Source: Chania fonticola_B (lineage in GTDB: Bacteria; Pseudomonadota; Gammaproteobacteria; Enterobacterales; Enterobacteriaceae). From it: a DNA stretch of 64,000 bases. The notes below the pieces were generated by a model. That model was not told the DNA's origin, did no database searches, and was given only the letters and a program-made list of their open reading frames with translations. The translations under genes and the position numbers were made by a program. The stretch lies in the NCBI RefSeq assembly GCF_048537545.1, contig NZ_CP183218.1. One strand, 5' to 3'. Within the stretch, counting starts at the first letter, position 1. Each line of letters opens with the position of its first letter. Below, piece by piece: positions 39,607-48,637 of the stretch.

Positions 39607-40743
39607 TTAATCCAGCCGCCGCTGGGTTTTCCAGGCCGTCAGGCCGATAAACACCACCGCCGAGGCGATCAAAAACAGCAGGTTAATCACCAACACGGTG
39701 CCGATGTTGCCCGCCAGGAACAGTGTTTGCAGCGTGCTGACAAAGTAGCGCGCCGGAATGATATAGGTCACCGCACGCACCACGGCGGGCATACTGTCGA
39801 TCTGGAAGATAAATCCAGACAGCATAATTGAAGGTAAAAAGGCGGCGTTCAGGGCTACCATTGCCGCGTTAAACTGGTTGCGGGTGATGGTCGAGATTAA
39901 CAGCCCCATGCCGAGCGTGCTGGCCAAGAACAGGCTACTGATCACGAACAGCAGCAGCAGGGAGCCACGGTAGGGCACGCCGAGTACAAATACCGAAACC
40001 ACCATACACAGCACCATGGCGATCATGCCCAGGAAATAGTACGGCACCAGCTTGGACAGCAGCAGCTCGCTGCGTGTGACCTGGGTGGAAAGCAGTGCCT
40101 CCATGGTGCCACGCTCCCATTCGCGGGCGATCACCAACGAGGTCAGAATGGCACCGATCACCGTCATGATAATGGTGATGGCTCCCGGAATAATAAAGTG
40201 CTGGCTGATGGCCGCCGGGTTAAACCAGTAGCGCATCTGGACTTCAATCAGTGGCTTGTCATCACGCCCCAGATCGGTGGCGCGCTGTTGCTGCCAGATT
40301 TGCCAGATCCCTTGGGTATAGCCTTGCACAAAGTTGGCGGTATTGGGCTCGCTACCGTCGGTAATGACCTGCAACGGAGCGCGGTCGTTGGGCCTTGCCA
40401 AATGCTCGGCAAAATCGCTGGGGATCACTACCAGGCCGCGGATGCTGCCAGCCTGCATCATCTGGATCAGCTGCTGGCGGTTATCGCTGACGGTCGGTTC
40501 AATATAGGGCGAGCCGATAAAAGCATTGGCCAGATCGCGAGCCTCTTCGCTTTGCTGCTCCATCAGGATCCCCAGCCGTAGCTTGCTGGAATCCAGATTG
40601 ATGCCGTAGCCAAAGATAAACAGCAGCATCAACGGAATGACGAAGGCAATCAGTCCGCTGCTGGGATCGCGCAATATCTGCCGGGTTTCTTTCAGGCACA
40701 ATGCCCGCAGTCGCCGCCAGGAAAAGCCGTTGTCGCTGCTCAT
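39607..40743 (-). CDS. ybhS: ABC-2 type exporter permease YbhS
   Basis: Second permease of the YbhFSR exporter, 378 residues, with the same topology as YbhR: N-terminal LCLKETRQILRDPSSGLIAFVIPLMLLFIFGYGIN, a periplasmic domain, then VIAREWERGTMEALLSTQVTRSE and several helices. Paralogous to YbhR. Its ATG overlaps the ybhF stop by four bases. Confidence 0.96.
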   Translation of the reverse strand: MSSDNGFSWRRLRALCLKETRQILRDPSSGLIAFVIPLMLLFIFGYGINLDSSKLRLGILMEQQSEEARDLANAFIGSPYIEPTVSDNRQQLIQMMQAGSIRGLVVIPSDFAEHLARPNDRAPLQVITDGSEPNTANFVQGYTQGIWQIWQQQRATDLGRDDKPLIEVQMRYWFNPAAISQHFIIPGAITIIMTVIGAILTSLVIAREWERGTMEALLSTQVTRSELLLSKLVPYYFLGMIAMVLCMVVSVFVLGVPYRGSLLLLFVISSLFLASTLGMGLLISTITRNQFNAAMVALNAAFLPSIMLSGFIFQIDSMPAVVRAVTYIIPARYFVSTLQTLFLAGNIGTVLVINLLFLIASAVVFIGLTAWKTQRRLD

Positions 40744-42476
40744 GCTGTCTCCTCCCGATCGTAACCCTGCACCAGTTCGATAAACGCCTCTTCCATCGAA
40801 GGGTTGGGGTTTTGCTCGCTGGCTATCTGCTGTTTGAGATCGTCCGGCGTACCGGCGGCGATGATTTTGCCGCGATACACCAGGCCGATACGATCGCAGT
40901 ATTCCGCTTCATCCATAAAGTGGGTGGTGACCATCACCGTCACGCCTTTATCCACCATGCCGTTGATGTGCAGCCAGAACTCGCGCCGGGTCAGGGGATC
41001 GACGCCCGAGGTGGGCTCATCAAGAAACAGAATATCTGGCTCATGCATCAGCGCGCAGGCCAGCGCCAGCCGCTGTTTGAAACCGAGCGGCAGCGAATCC
41101 GGCGTTTGGTTGAGGATCGGGGCGAAGTTGAAGGCGCGAGACATCTCCTCGATTTTATCGCGCTGGCTCTTACCGCTTAGCCCATAAACGCCAGAGAAAA
41201 ACTTCAGGTTCTGGGCCACCGTCAGGTTGCCATACAGCGAAAATTTCTGCGCCATATAGCCCAGATGCTGGCGCGCTTTGCCGGAGCTGGTTTTTAGATC
41301 CATACCGAGCACCAGCGCTTTGCCATCGCTAGGTACCAGCAGGCCACACATCATCTTGAAGGTGGTGGATTTGCCCGCGCCGTTGGGGCCAAGCAGGCCA
41401 AAAATCTCGCCGCGCTGCACCTTGAAATCCACATGATCGGTGGCCGCAAAGTCGCCGAATTTTTTGGTCAACCCCTGTGCTTCGATCACCGTTTCCGAGT
41501 TGTCGCCCGTTACCGTAGGCATGATCTCGGCCAGGGCGGATTTGCTGTTCGGGCCGCCGCCCAGCAGATCGATAAACGCATCCTCAAAACGCGGTTCGGC
41601 CTCGGTTAATTCGGCCTGTGGCAGATCCAGATCCCGCAATACCTGCTGGTGATCTTCACCCGGCTTGAGGATCAGCCGCAGATATTTCCCCTGGATCACA
41701 CCGTCGCTAACCGCAGGCAGGCAGATCGCCCTCTGCAACAGCGATCGGTGGCTACCGGCTGGGGTGTCGATCAAAATGGTACGGCCAGCCATGCGCTGGG
41801 TAAGATCCTGTGGCGCGCCGCTGAACAGCAACTCACCTTCGTTCATCAGCAGCACTTCGCGGCACTGCTCAGCTTCGTCTAGATAGGAGGTACTCCACAG
41901 GATCAGCATGCCGTCGTTGGCCAGCTCATGCACCATTCGCCACAGTTCACGACGTGAAATGGGATCGACGCCGACGCCGGGCTCATCCAGCAGCAACACC
42001 TGAGGTTGGCCAAGCAGCGTACAGGCCAGCCCGAGCTTTTGCTTCATCCCGCCGGAAAGCTTGCCCGCCAGACGTTCGGTAAAGCGGGTCAGATCGGTAA
42101 ACGTCAGCAACCGCTCAAAGGTTTGCTTACGCAGATCGCCGGTGACTCCGCGCAGATCGGCATACAGCGTGAGATTTTCCATCACCGTCAGATCTTCATA
42201 CAGCCCGAATTTCTGCGGCATGTAACCGAGAATAGCGTGCAACTGGCGATCCTGTGCGATCGGATCCAACCCGGCGACGGTCAGCTTGCCGCTGCTGGGG
42301 AGCAGCAAACCTGCCAACATGCGCAGCAGGGTAGTTTTGCCCGCGCCATCGGGGCCAACCAGCCCGGTCACCGCGCCACTGCGCAACGTGGTCGTCAGGC
42401 TGGCTACCGCCGGTTTATCGAGTGATGGAAAGCGTTTTTCCAACGCCACCAGTTCAATCGTATGTGCCTGTGCCAT
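40740..42476 (-). CDS. ybhF: YbhF, duplicated ABC ATPase of the YbhFSR exporter
   Basis: Cytoplasmic ATPase with two fused ABC domains, 578 residues as in E. coli. Walker A GPDGAGKTT and GPNGAGKST, signatures LSGGMKQKLGLA and LPLGFKQRLALA, Walker B VLLLDEPGVGVDP and ILFLDEPTSGVDP. The second signature is degenerate, also as in E. coli. A GTG precedes the chosen ATG by one codon; AGGAACC lies just upstream. It ends in a four-base overlap with ybhS and starts 9 bp after ybhG. Confidence 0.96.
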   Translation of the reverse strand: MAQAHTIELVALEKRFPSLDKPAVASLTTTLRSGAVTGLVGPDGAGKTTLLRMLAGLLLPSSGKLTVAGLDPIAQDRQLHAILGYMPQKFGLYEDLTVMENLTLYADLRGVTGDLRKQTFERLLTFTDLTRFTERLAGKLSGGMKQKLGLACTLLGQPQVLLLDEPGVGVDPISRRELWRMVHELANDGMLILWSTSYLDEAEQCREVLLMNEGELLFSGAPQDLTQRMAGRTILIDTPAGSHRSLLQRAICLPAVSDGVIQGKYLRLILKPGEDHQQVLRDLDLPQAELTEAEPRFEDAFIDLLGGGPNSKSALAEIMPTVTGDNSETVIEAQGLTKKFGDFAATDHVDFKVQRGEIFGLLGPNGAGKSTTFKMMCGLLVPSDGKALVLGMDLKTSSGKARQHLGYMAQKFSLYGNLTVAQNLKFFSGVYGLSGKSQRDKIEEMSRAFNFAPILNQTPDSLPLGFKQRLALACALMHEPDILFLDEPTSGVDPLTRREFWLHINGMVDKGVTVMVTTHFMDEAEYCDRIGLVYRGKIIAAGTPDDLKQQIASEQNPNPSMEEAFIELVQGYDREETA

Positions 42477-42485
42477 CACGGTTCC

Positions 42486-43472
42486 TTACGGTTGTGTGAA
42501 ATGGACGGTTACCGGCATCCCCTGACGCAAGGCGTCATCGGCATCGTTGACGATGATCCGCAGGCGGTAGACCAGATCGGTACGCAGATCCGGCGTTTCT
42601 ACGCTTTTGGGGGTGAACTCCGCGGTGGGGGAAACAAAGCCGATCTTGCCGTGATAAGGCTTGCCAGGGCGGCTGTCGGTCTCGATCAAGACTTCGGTAC
42701 CTGGCGTAGCGCTACCCAGGCTGGCTTCATTGATGTAGGCACGAACCCATACCGGCCGCGTCAACGATAGGGTAAACACTGTGCTGCCAGCGCTGAGCAT
42801 GGTGCCTGGCTCCACGGCTCGCGTCATTACCGTACCAACGGACGGAGAGAGCAGGGTGGTGTCATGCAGATCCAACTGGGCTTGCGCCAGTGCTGCCTCG
42901 GCTAGTGCCAGATTGGCTTTGGCCTGTTCGATTTCCTGTGGGCGGTTACCGGTCAGGTATTGCGACAGTTTGTCTTTCGACGCCTGCAAATTTGCCTGCG
43001 CCTGATTACGCGCGGTGCGGGCATCTTCCAGGGCGTTGGCAGAGGTGGCCTTTTTCGCCCATAGCCCCTGCTGACGTTGGAAGAAGCTGTCGGCATAACT
43101 GAAGGCCGACTGCCGTTGCGCCACTTCGGATCGTACCTGAGCAATCTCCTCGTTGCGGTAGCCTGCCTGCAATAAATCCAGTTTGGCTTTGGCGCTGGCA
43201 ACGTTGGCCTGTGCTTGTAGCAACGCGTTCTGGTAAGGGGCATCGTCCAGTTTGCCCAGCAGCTGCCCCTGTTGCACGCTGTCCCCTTCGTCTACCGCCA
43301 GTGAGGCCAACCGGCCATTAACGCGGAAACCCAGGTTGACCGTGCGGATATCTACATTGCCATACAGCGTCAAAGGCTTGTCCTGCTGGCGTTGGTAAGA
43401 CCAGAAACCGTAGGCCGCAGCGGCGATCAGCACGATCGCTATACCCACAATGGCAACTCTTTTCTTGTTCAT
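42486..43472 (-). CDS. ybhG: membrane fusion protein YbhG (HlyD family)
   Basis: Periplasmic adaptor anchored by one N-terminal helix (VAIVGIAIVLIAAAAYGFWSY), 328 residues from the chosen ATG (E. coli 332). The biotinyl-lipoyl half-motifs LYGNVDIRTVNLGFRVNGRLASLAVDEGD flank a long coiled-coil hairpin (about 75-200), and the C-terminal beta domain has RPVWVRAYINEASLG. AAGGAAC precedes the ATG at 43472. It forms an operon with cecR upstream and ybhFSR downstream, as in E. coli. Confidence 0.95.
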   Translation of the reverse strand: MNKKRVAIVGIAIVLIAAAAYGFWSYQRQQDKPLTLYGNVDIRTVNLGFRVNGRLASLAVDEGDSVQQGQLLGKLDDAPYQNALLQAQANVASAKAKLDLLQAGYRNEEIAQVRSEVAQRQSAFSYADSFFQRQQGLWAKKATSANALEDARTARNQAQANLQASKDKLSQYLTGNRPQEIEQAKANLALAEAALAQAQLDLHDTTLLSPSVGTVMTRAVEPGTMLSAGSTVFTLSLTRPVWVRAYINEASLGSATPGTEVLIETDSRPGKPYHGKIGFVSPTAEFTPKSVETPDLRTDLVYRLRIIVNDADDALRQGMPVTVHFTQP

Positions 43473-43499
43473 AATGTTCCTTGACTGCAAGACGGAAAG

Positions 43500-44198
43500 T
43501 TAGACGGCGTAACGCTGGCGTAGCCCGTTAACCAGAATGTCGATATGTTCGGCCAGCACCTCGCTAATTTGCTCGGCTTCTTCTGCCGCGATCTGATGCC
43601 AGCCTGCCTGGCGTAGCAAAGTTTCCCGGCCAACGCGGAATGCCAGAACCTCACCGATCAGCGCATGGGTATGCAAGACGATTTTGGTGGAACGCTCATC
43701 GATGCCGGTGTAGCCCGCTAACAGGCGACACAGTAAGTGATGCAACGGGGCTATCACTTGCTGGTGGATCAGCGGATAAGCATCGGTTGGCGAAAGCTGT
43801 TCGCGAGACATAATCTTGCTCAGATTGAGCGTGTGGGGCTCGGTCATCAGTTGGCTGAAGGCCAGCAACCCGCTTTTGAGATGGTAGAGATAACGCTCCG
43901 GCTGGCGTTGCTCCGCGGGCAGTTGATAGAAACGTTCGATTTCTTCGCTCAGTGGGCGGAAGCTTTGCTGGATAAAATCGGCAATCCACTGGGCTACCGC
44001 CAGATATAACCCCTCTTTCGAGTTGAAATAGTAGGTGATAGCGGCGATGTTCTGCCCGGCACGCTGGGCGATTTGCCGCGTGGTGGCACCCGAAAGGCCA
44101 TATTCGCCGAACACTTCAATCGCGGCGGTGAGCAGTTGTTGGCGCGCTTGTTCACCCCGTTTGAGAGGGCTTAGCGGCGGGTTTTCTGCAGAGGACAT
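43500..44198 (-). CDS. cecR: TetR-family regulator CecR (YbiH)
   Basis: Transcriptional repressor of the ybhGFSR exporter and of rhlE; in E. coli CecR affects sensitivity to cefoperazone and chloramphenicol. The 232-residue protein has the TetR helix-turn-helix ATTRQIAQRAGQNIAAITYYFNSKEGLY (about 38-65) and a ligand domain with LSKIMSREQLSPTDAYPLIHQQVI. The start at 44198 (MSSAENPPLS) was chosen because the much longer frame upstream covers the intergenic control region. A 28-bp perfect interrupted palindrome lies 13 bp upstream. Confidence 0.94.
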   Translation of the reverse strand: MSSAENPPLSPLKRGEQARQQLLTAAIEVFGEYGLSGATTRQIAQRAGQNIAAITYYFNSKEGLYLAVAQWIADFIQQSFRPLSEEIERFYQLPAEQRQPERYLYHLKSGLLAFSQLMTEPHTLNLSKIMSREQLSPTDAYPLIHQQVIAPLHHLLCRLLAGYTGIDERSTKIVLHTHALIGEVLAFRVGRETLLRQAGWHQIAAEEAEQISEVLAEHIDILVNGLRQRYAV

Positions 44199-44210
44199 AG
44201 GTTGACCCAA

Positions 44211-44238
44211 AAAGTTAATCAATCGTATGATTAACTTT
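44211..44238. promoter_or_regulatory. CecR operator palindrome
   Basis: AAAGTTAATCA-ATCGTA-TGATTAACTTT has perfect 11-bp arms around a 6-bp centre. It lies between cecR and divergent rhlE, both CecR targets in E. coli, and is the only strong palindrome in the 323-bp gap. The rest of the gap contains no gene I can support. Confidence 0.8.
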
Positions 44239-44521
44239 AGGCCGGACGGGCTAAAATGTAAACCACAGGCCAGAACATTTTGCTTTTCCGTGAGCTTGCT
44301 CGGCGAAAAGTGCTGTGAACACGTAAAATTGCCTTTTCTTGTTCGATTTCTGCTACACTCTCGCGCTTGGTGCACTGCAGTTTGTGCCAATCCCTCGAGG
44401 TCATGCCGAGGATGTGCCGCAAAAAAGTGCGAGTACCTCCTTATGCCCCGTCTGATCATCCTCCCGGAAACTGCACCGAACATTTGTTTAGGTTAGGGGG
44501 GATCTGGAGTTTTTCTCTACT

Positions 44522-45895
44522 ATGTCATTTGAAACCCTCGGCTTAAGTGCTGAAATTCTGCGCGCTGTTGAAGAACAGGGCTATCGCGAACCAACGCCAA
44601 TTCAACGCCAGGCAATCCCGGTGGTATTGGCAGGCCGTGACCTGATGGCCAGCGCCCAGACCGGCACCGGTAAAACAGCTGGTTTTACCTTGCCGCTATT
44701 ACAGCTGCTGAGCAAACACGATCACCCAATCAAAGGCCGTCGTCCGGTGCGCGCGTTGATCCTGACGCCAACCCGTGAACTGGCTGCACAAATCGGTGAA
44801 AACGTTGAGGCTTACAGCAAACACCTGCGCCTGCGTTCGCTGGTGGTGTTTGGTGGTGTGAGCATCAACCCGCAGATGATGAAGCTGCGCGGCGGCGTCG
44901 ACATCCTGGTGGCAACGCCGGGTCGCCTGCTGGATCTGGAACATCAGAACGCGGTTGATCTGTCCAAAATTGAAATTCTGGTGCTGGACGAAGCCGACCG
45001 CATGCTGGATATGGGCTTTATCCATGATATCCGCCGCGTGCTGTCCAAGCTGCCTGCCAAGCGTCAGAACCTGCTGTTCTCCGCGACCTTCTCCGATGAG
45101 ATCAAAGGGCTGGCCAGTAAACTGCTGACCAACCCTGCCTCGGTAGAAGTGGTTCGCCGCAACACCGCATCTGAGCAAATTGAACAGAGCGTTCACTTTG
45201 TCGATAAGAAGCGTAAGCGTGAACTGCTTTCCCAGATGATCGGCGAAGGTGACTGGAAGCAGGTGCTGGTATTTAACCGTACCAAGCACGGTGCCAACCA
45301 TTTGGCTGAACAGCTGAATAAAGATGGCATCACCGCTGCGGCTATCCACGGCAATAAAAGCCAGGGCGCACGTACCCGCGCACTGGCCGACTTTAAAGAC
45401 GGCAAAATCCGTGTGCTGGTAGCTACCGACATCGCTGCGCGCGGCCTGGATATCGATCAGTTGCCACACGTGGTGAACTACGAACTGCCAAACGTACCGG
45501 AAGATTACGTTCACCGAATTGGCCGTACTGGCCGTGCCGAACGTACCGGTGAGGCGATCTCGTTGGTCTGCGTGGATGAACACAAACTGCTGCGTGATAT
45601 TGAGCGCCTGCTCAAGCGTGAAATTCCACGCATTGCGCTGCCAGGCTATGAACCGGACCCAAGCATCAAAGCCGAACCGATCATCAATGGCCGTCAGGCT
45701 GGTGGTGGCCGTGGTGCTCCGCGTGGCAACGGCGGCGGCGCTCCGCGTACCGGTAACGGTGGCGGCCAGCGTAGTGGCAATGGCGGCGGTCAGCGTGAAA
45801 ATCGCGGCGGCGGCAGTGCTCGCCCGCAGGGTGACGGCAAACCACGTTCAGGTGCTCCATCGCGCCGTCCGCGTAGCCATAAACCCTCTGAGTGA
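44522..45895 (+). CDS. rhlE: DEAD-box ATP-dependent RNA helicase RhlE
   Basis: RNA helicase linked to ribosome assembly and RNA turnover. The 457 residues (E. coli 454) show Q-motif PTPIQRQAIP, motif I AQTGTGKTA, PTRELAAQ, VLDEADRMLDMGF (DEAD), SATFSDEI, VLVATDIAARGLDI and YVHRIGRTGRAER. A low-complexity Gly/Arg/Asn tail (about 390-457, repeating GNGGG units) is typical of RhlE and likely binds RNA. Divergent from cecR and ybhG, sharing the CecR palindrome. A terminator follows. Confidence 0.97.
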   Translation: MSFETLGLSAEILRAVEEQGYREPTPIQRQAIPVVLAGRDLMASAQTGTGKTAGFTLPLLQLLSKHDHPIKGRRPVRALILTPTRELAAQIGENVEAYSKHLRLRSLVVFGGVSINPQMMKLRGGVDILVATPGRLLDLEHQNAVDLSKIEILVLDEADRMLDMGFIHDIRRVLSKLPAKRQNLLFSATFSDEIKGLASKLLTNPASVEVVRRNTASEQIEQSVHFVDKKRKRELLSQMIGEGDWKQVLVFNRTKHGANHLAEQLNKDGITAAAIHGNKSQGARTRALADFKDGKIRVLVATDIAARGLDIDQLPHVVNYELPNVPEDYVHRIGRTGRAERTGEAISLVCVDEHKLLRDIERLLKREIPRIALPGYEPDPSIKAEPIINGRQAGGGRGAPRGNGGGAPRTGNGGGQRSGNGGGQRENRGGGSARPQGDGKPRSGAPSRRPRSHKPSE

Positions 45896-45918
45896 TCCTC
45901 GATTAGTGATCTATACTG

Positions 45919-45946
45919 AACCGCCAATTATTGGCGGTTTTTTTTC
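45919..45946 (+). terminator. intrinsic terminator of rhlE
   Basis: AACCGCCAA-TTA-TTGGCGGTT followed by TTTTTT, 23 bp after the rhlE stop: a GC-rich 9-bp stem and a long U-tract. Confidence 0.93.
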
Positions 45947-46017
45947 GTAAAATATTAAGGTATTGCTATACTTGTGCCGATATTATTTAGGGTAGCGGTT
46001 ATATTTAGGAGATAAAA

Positions 46018-46623
46018 TTGAATTCTATGTTTGATCTATCTGTTTTCCTATCGGATAGCAAAATAAAAGCTGTGACCATCTCTGTAATGTTTAGCACGGT
46101 GTTTTTACTTGTTCCCTATTTTCAAAAAAGAATATCGTCCCGGTTGACGGCTGAGGGGAAAGAGACTTTTAACTCGATTTCTCGGTTGGTAAATCTTCAG
46201 GTTGGAGGGTTGCTCCTAGCCACATTGATCTATGCTTGGGTGGCCTGGATCCGTAAGGATATGTCGTTTATCTCTGGTGATGTACTACCCTTTGTTATCT
46301 TGGGGGGCGCGGTGATCGCAGCTGGGAATATCTGGCTGTCTTGCATAGCATTAAAAAAAGTGGTGCAAAAAGCAAATAATACAGCCCTAAGTAAAAGGAA
46401 GTTAAACATTGCTGATGTGAATAGTAAGGTTATAACCGTTTCGACGGTGGCTGTGTTTACCGCATTTTATGGCTTGGTAGTATTACTGGCAATATTATTG
46501 GCACCGAGCAGCATTCCAGCCTGGCTCTGGTATATTAATTTTCTTATGACAGCGCCGGCGATTTATTGCGTAAGTTGGTCAGTGGCGATTGTAGAAGTGG
46601 CCGAGGAATACGCGCGCAGATAA
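46018..46623 (+). CDS. hypothetical four-helix membrane protein
   Basis: A 201-residue protein I do not recognise. Four hydrophobic segments (about 17-35, 58-78, 85-108, 140-163) plus a last one near 166-190, with a lysine-rich loop around 113-128. The best start is TTG at 46018, since AGGAG lies 7 bases upstream; the ATG three codons later would be too far away. The DNA is more AT-rich than its neighbours, which suggests acquisition or relaxed constraint. It lies after the rhlE terminator and 50 bp before the D-2-hydroxyacid dehydrogenase gene; co-transcription is possible. Confidence 0.7.
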   Translation: MNSMFDLSVFLSDSKIKAVTISVMFSTVFLLVPYFQKRISSRLTAEGKETFNSISRLVNLQVGGLLLATLIYAWVAWIRKDMSFISGDVLPFVILGGAVIAAGNIWLSCIALKKVVQKANNTALSKRKLNIADVNSKVITVSTVAVFTAFYGLVVLLAILLAPSSIPAWLWYINFLMTAPAIYCVSWSVAIVEVAEEYARR

Positions 46624-46673
46624 GCATTACGGCATTGGCAGGTCAAAATATCCTCATCTTCCAGGAGTTACCG

Positions 46674-47633
46674 ATGAAATTGAAGTGTGCAATTCTTGAT
46701 GATTACCAAGGGGTAGCGCTGACGATGGCGGATTGGTCCGTCCTTGGCGAGCAGGTTGAGGTCTTCTCCCTGCGCGAGCATATTGATGATGAAGACCAAC
46801 TGGTGAGCCGCATCAACGACTGCGAGATAGTGGTGATTATGCGAGAGCGCACGCCGTTCACCGCCGCATTGCTTGCCCGTTTGCCAAAACTGCAATTGCT
46901 GATCACCTCAGGCATGCGCAACGCTTCGATCGATCTGCCAGCGGCAACCCGGCAAGGTATTACCGTTTGTGGCACCGCCAGCGGTTCTGAAGCGCCGATG
47001 GAACTGACCTGGGCGCTGATCCTCGGCTTGGCCAAGCATCTGGTGGCTGAAAGCAGCGGATTGCGTGCCAACGGGCCTTGGCAGCAACATGTTGGCATCA
47101 CTTTGCATGGGAAAACGTTAGGCTTACTGGGGCTGGGCAAGATCGGCGGCCAGATGGCAAAGGTGGCACAGGCGTTTGGTATGAACGTCGTGGCCTGGAG
47201 CCAAAATCTGACGGCTGAAAGGGCACAGGAATTCGGTGTGCAACTTGCCGAGTCAAAACAGGTGCTGTTGGCAGCGAGTGACTTTGTTTCGGTCCATCTG
47301 GTGTTAAGCGATCGCAGCCGTGGGCTGATCGACCGCCAGGCGCTGGCGCAGATGAAAACCAGTGCATTCCTGATCAACACCTCACGCGCGGCAATTGTCG
47401 ATCAACAAGCGTTGGTTGAGGCGCTGCAAACAGGGCAGATCGCCGGTGCCGGGCTGGACGTGTTTGAAGTAGAGCCACTGCCAGCCGATCACCCATTGCG
47501 CGGCTTGCCCAACGTGCTGGCTACGCCGCATGTGGGTTATGTCGCGGATGATAACTACCGCACCTATTTCCGGGAAGCGATTGCCGATATCCAGGCCTTT
47601 ATTGCCGGTGAGCCGCTGCGCAAGCTAGGCTAA
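46674..47633 (+). CDS. D-2-hydroxyacid dehydrogenase family protein
   Basis: NAD(P)-dependent oxidoreductase, 319 residues, of the D-isomer 2-hydroxyacid dehydrogenase family. The Rossmann motif GLLGLGKIGGQMAKVAQAFG lies in the middle, and the substrate/catalytic residues are in VSVHLVLSDRSRGLID, INTSRAAIVDQQAL, DVFEVEPLPADHPL (Glu) and LATPHVGYV (His). I chose the ATG at 46674 (MKLKCAILDDYQG) with CAGGAG upstream; the longer frame overlaps the preceding gene. Substrate is unknown: it is not close enough to SerA, PdxB or LdhA for a specific call. Confidence 0.9.
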   Translation: MKLKCAILDDYQGVALTMADWSVLGEQVEVFSLREHIDDEDQLVSRINDCEIVVIMRERTPFTAALLARLPKLQLLITSGMRNASIDLPAATRQGITVCGTASGSEAPMELTWALILGLAKHLVAESSGLRANGPWQQHVGITLHGKTLGLLGLGKIGGQMAKVAQAFGMNVVAWSQNLTAERAQEFGVQLAESKQVLLAASDFVSVHLVLSDRSRGLIDRQALAQMKTSAFLINTSRAAIVDQQALVEALQTGQIAGAGLDVFEVEPLPADHPLRGLPNVLATPHVGYVADDNYRTYFREAIADIQAFIAGEPLRKLG

Positions 47634-47707
47634 TTTTATCGGCGGGAGGCTTGTTGGCTCCCTCTTTCGCCCGTATCATTGCGCCCTCTTAGATAGCAGG
47701 GGTAGGC

Positions 47708-48637
47708 ATGCGCGTATTATTGGCTCCAATGGAGGGGGTACTCGACTCTCTGGTGCGGGAATTGCTCACCGAGGTGAACGATTACGATCTCTGCATCACC
47801 GAATTCCTGCGGGTGATCGATCAGCGGCTGCCGGCCAAATCCTTCTACCGGCTATGCCCGGAACTGCACCATGCCAGCAGAACGCCATCCGGCACCCAGG
47901 TGCGGGTGCAACTGTTGGGCCAGTATCCCGAATGGCTGGCGGAAAACGCCGCTCAGGCGGTTGAACTGGGTTCTTACGGTGTCGATCTGAACTGCGGTTG
48001 CCCGTCCAAACATGTCAACGGCAGCGGCGGTGGGGCCACCTTGCTCAAAGATCCCGAATTGATTTATCAGGGTGCCAAAGCGATGCGCGCCGCGGTGCCT
48101 GCGCATCTGCCGGTGACGGTTAAAGTGCGCTTGGGTTGGGATTCGGATTCCCGCAGCTTTGAAATTGCCGATGCGGTGCAGCAAGCGGGGGCGACCGAAA
48201 TCACCATTCATGGCCGTACCAAAGAGGACGGTTATAAAGCCGATCGCATCAACTGGCAGGCGATCGGTGAGATCCGCCAGCGTTTGACCATCCCAGTGAT
48301 TGCCAACGGGGAAATCTGGGACTATCAAAGTGCGCAGGCCTGTATGCAGGCCACCGGCTGCGACGCGGTAATGCTGGGGCGTGGAGCGTTGAACATCCCC
48401 AACCTGAGCCGGGTGGTGAAATATAACGAGCCGCGTATGCCTTGGCCGCAGGTGGTGCAGCTATTGCAAAAGTACGTGCATCTGGAAAAGCAGGGCGATA
48501 CCGGTTTATATCACGTCGCCCGCATCAAACAGTGGCTCAGCTACCTGCGCAAAGAGTATCAGGAAGCCACGGAGCTGTTTACCGAGATCCGCACGTTAAA
48601 CAACTCCAAGGATATTGCACGGGTGATTTGCCGCTAA
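47708..48637 (+). CDS. dusC: tRNA-dihydrouridine(16) synthase DusC
   Basis: FMN enzyme that reduces uridine 16 of tRNA. The 309 residues closely follow E. coli DusC (YohI, 315), from MRVLLAPMEGVLDSLVRELLTEVNDYDLCITEF through DLNCGCPSK with the catalytic cysteine, VTVKVRLGWDS, ITIHGRTK and AVMLGRGALNIPNLSRVVK. In E. coli the gene is elsewhere (near yohJ), so this is a different neighbourhood. Convergent and overlapping by four bases with the arylamine N-acetyltransferase gene. Confidence 0.96.
   Translation: MRVLLAPMEGVLDSLVRELLTEVNDYDLCITEFLRVIDQRLPAKSFYRLCPELHHASRTPSGTQVRVQLLGQYPEWLAENAAQAVELGSYGVDLNCGCPSKHVNGSGGGATLLKDPELIYQGAKAMRAAVPAHLPVTVKVRLGWDSDSRSFEIADAVQQAGATEITIHGRTKEDGYKADRINWQAIGEIRQRLTIPVIANGEIWDYQSAQACMQATGCDAVMLGRGALNIPNLSRVVKYNEPRMPWPQVVQLLQKYVHLEKQGDTGLYHVARIKQWLSYLRKEYQEATELFTEIRTLNNSKDIARVICR

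Noticed and set aside
43500..44483. 327-codon form of CecR
   Set aside because: The first 95 codons cover the operator and rhlE promoter region; TetR regulators of this family start near MSSAEN.
44699..45583. Minus-strand frame (294 codons) over rhlE
   Set aside because: Opposite-strand shadow produced by the codon pattern of rhlE; no ribosome-binding site or motif.
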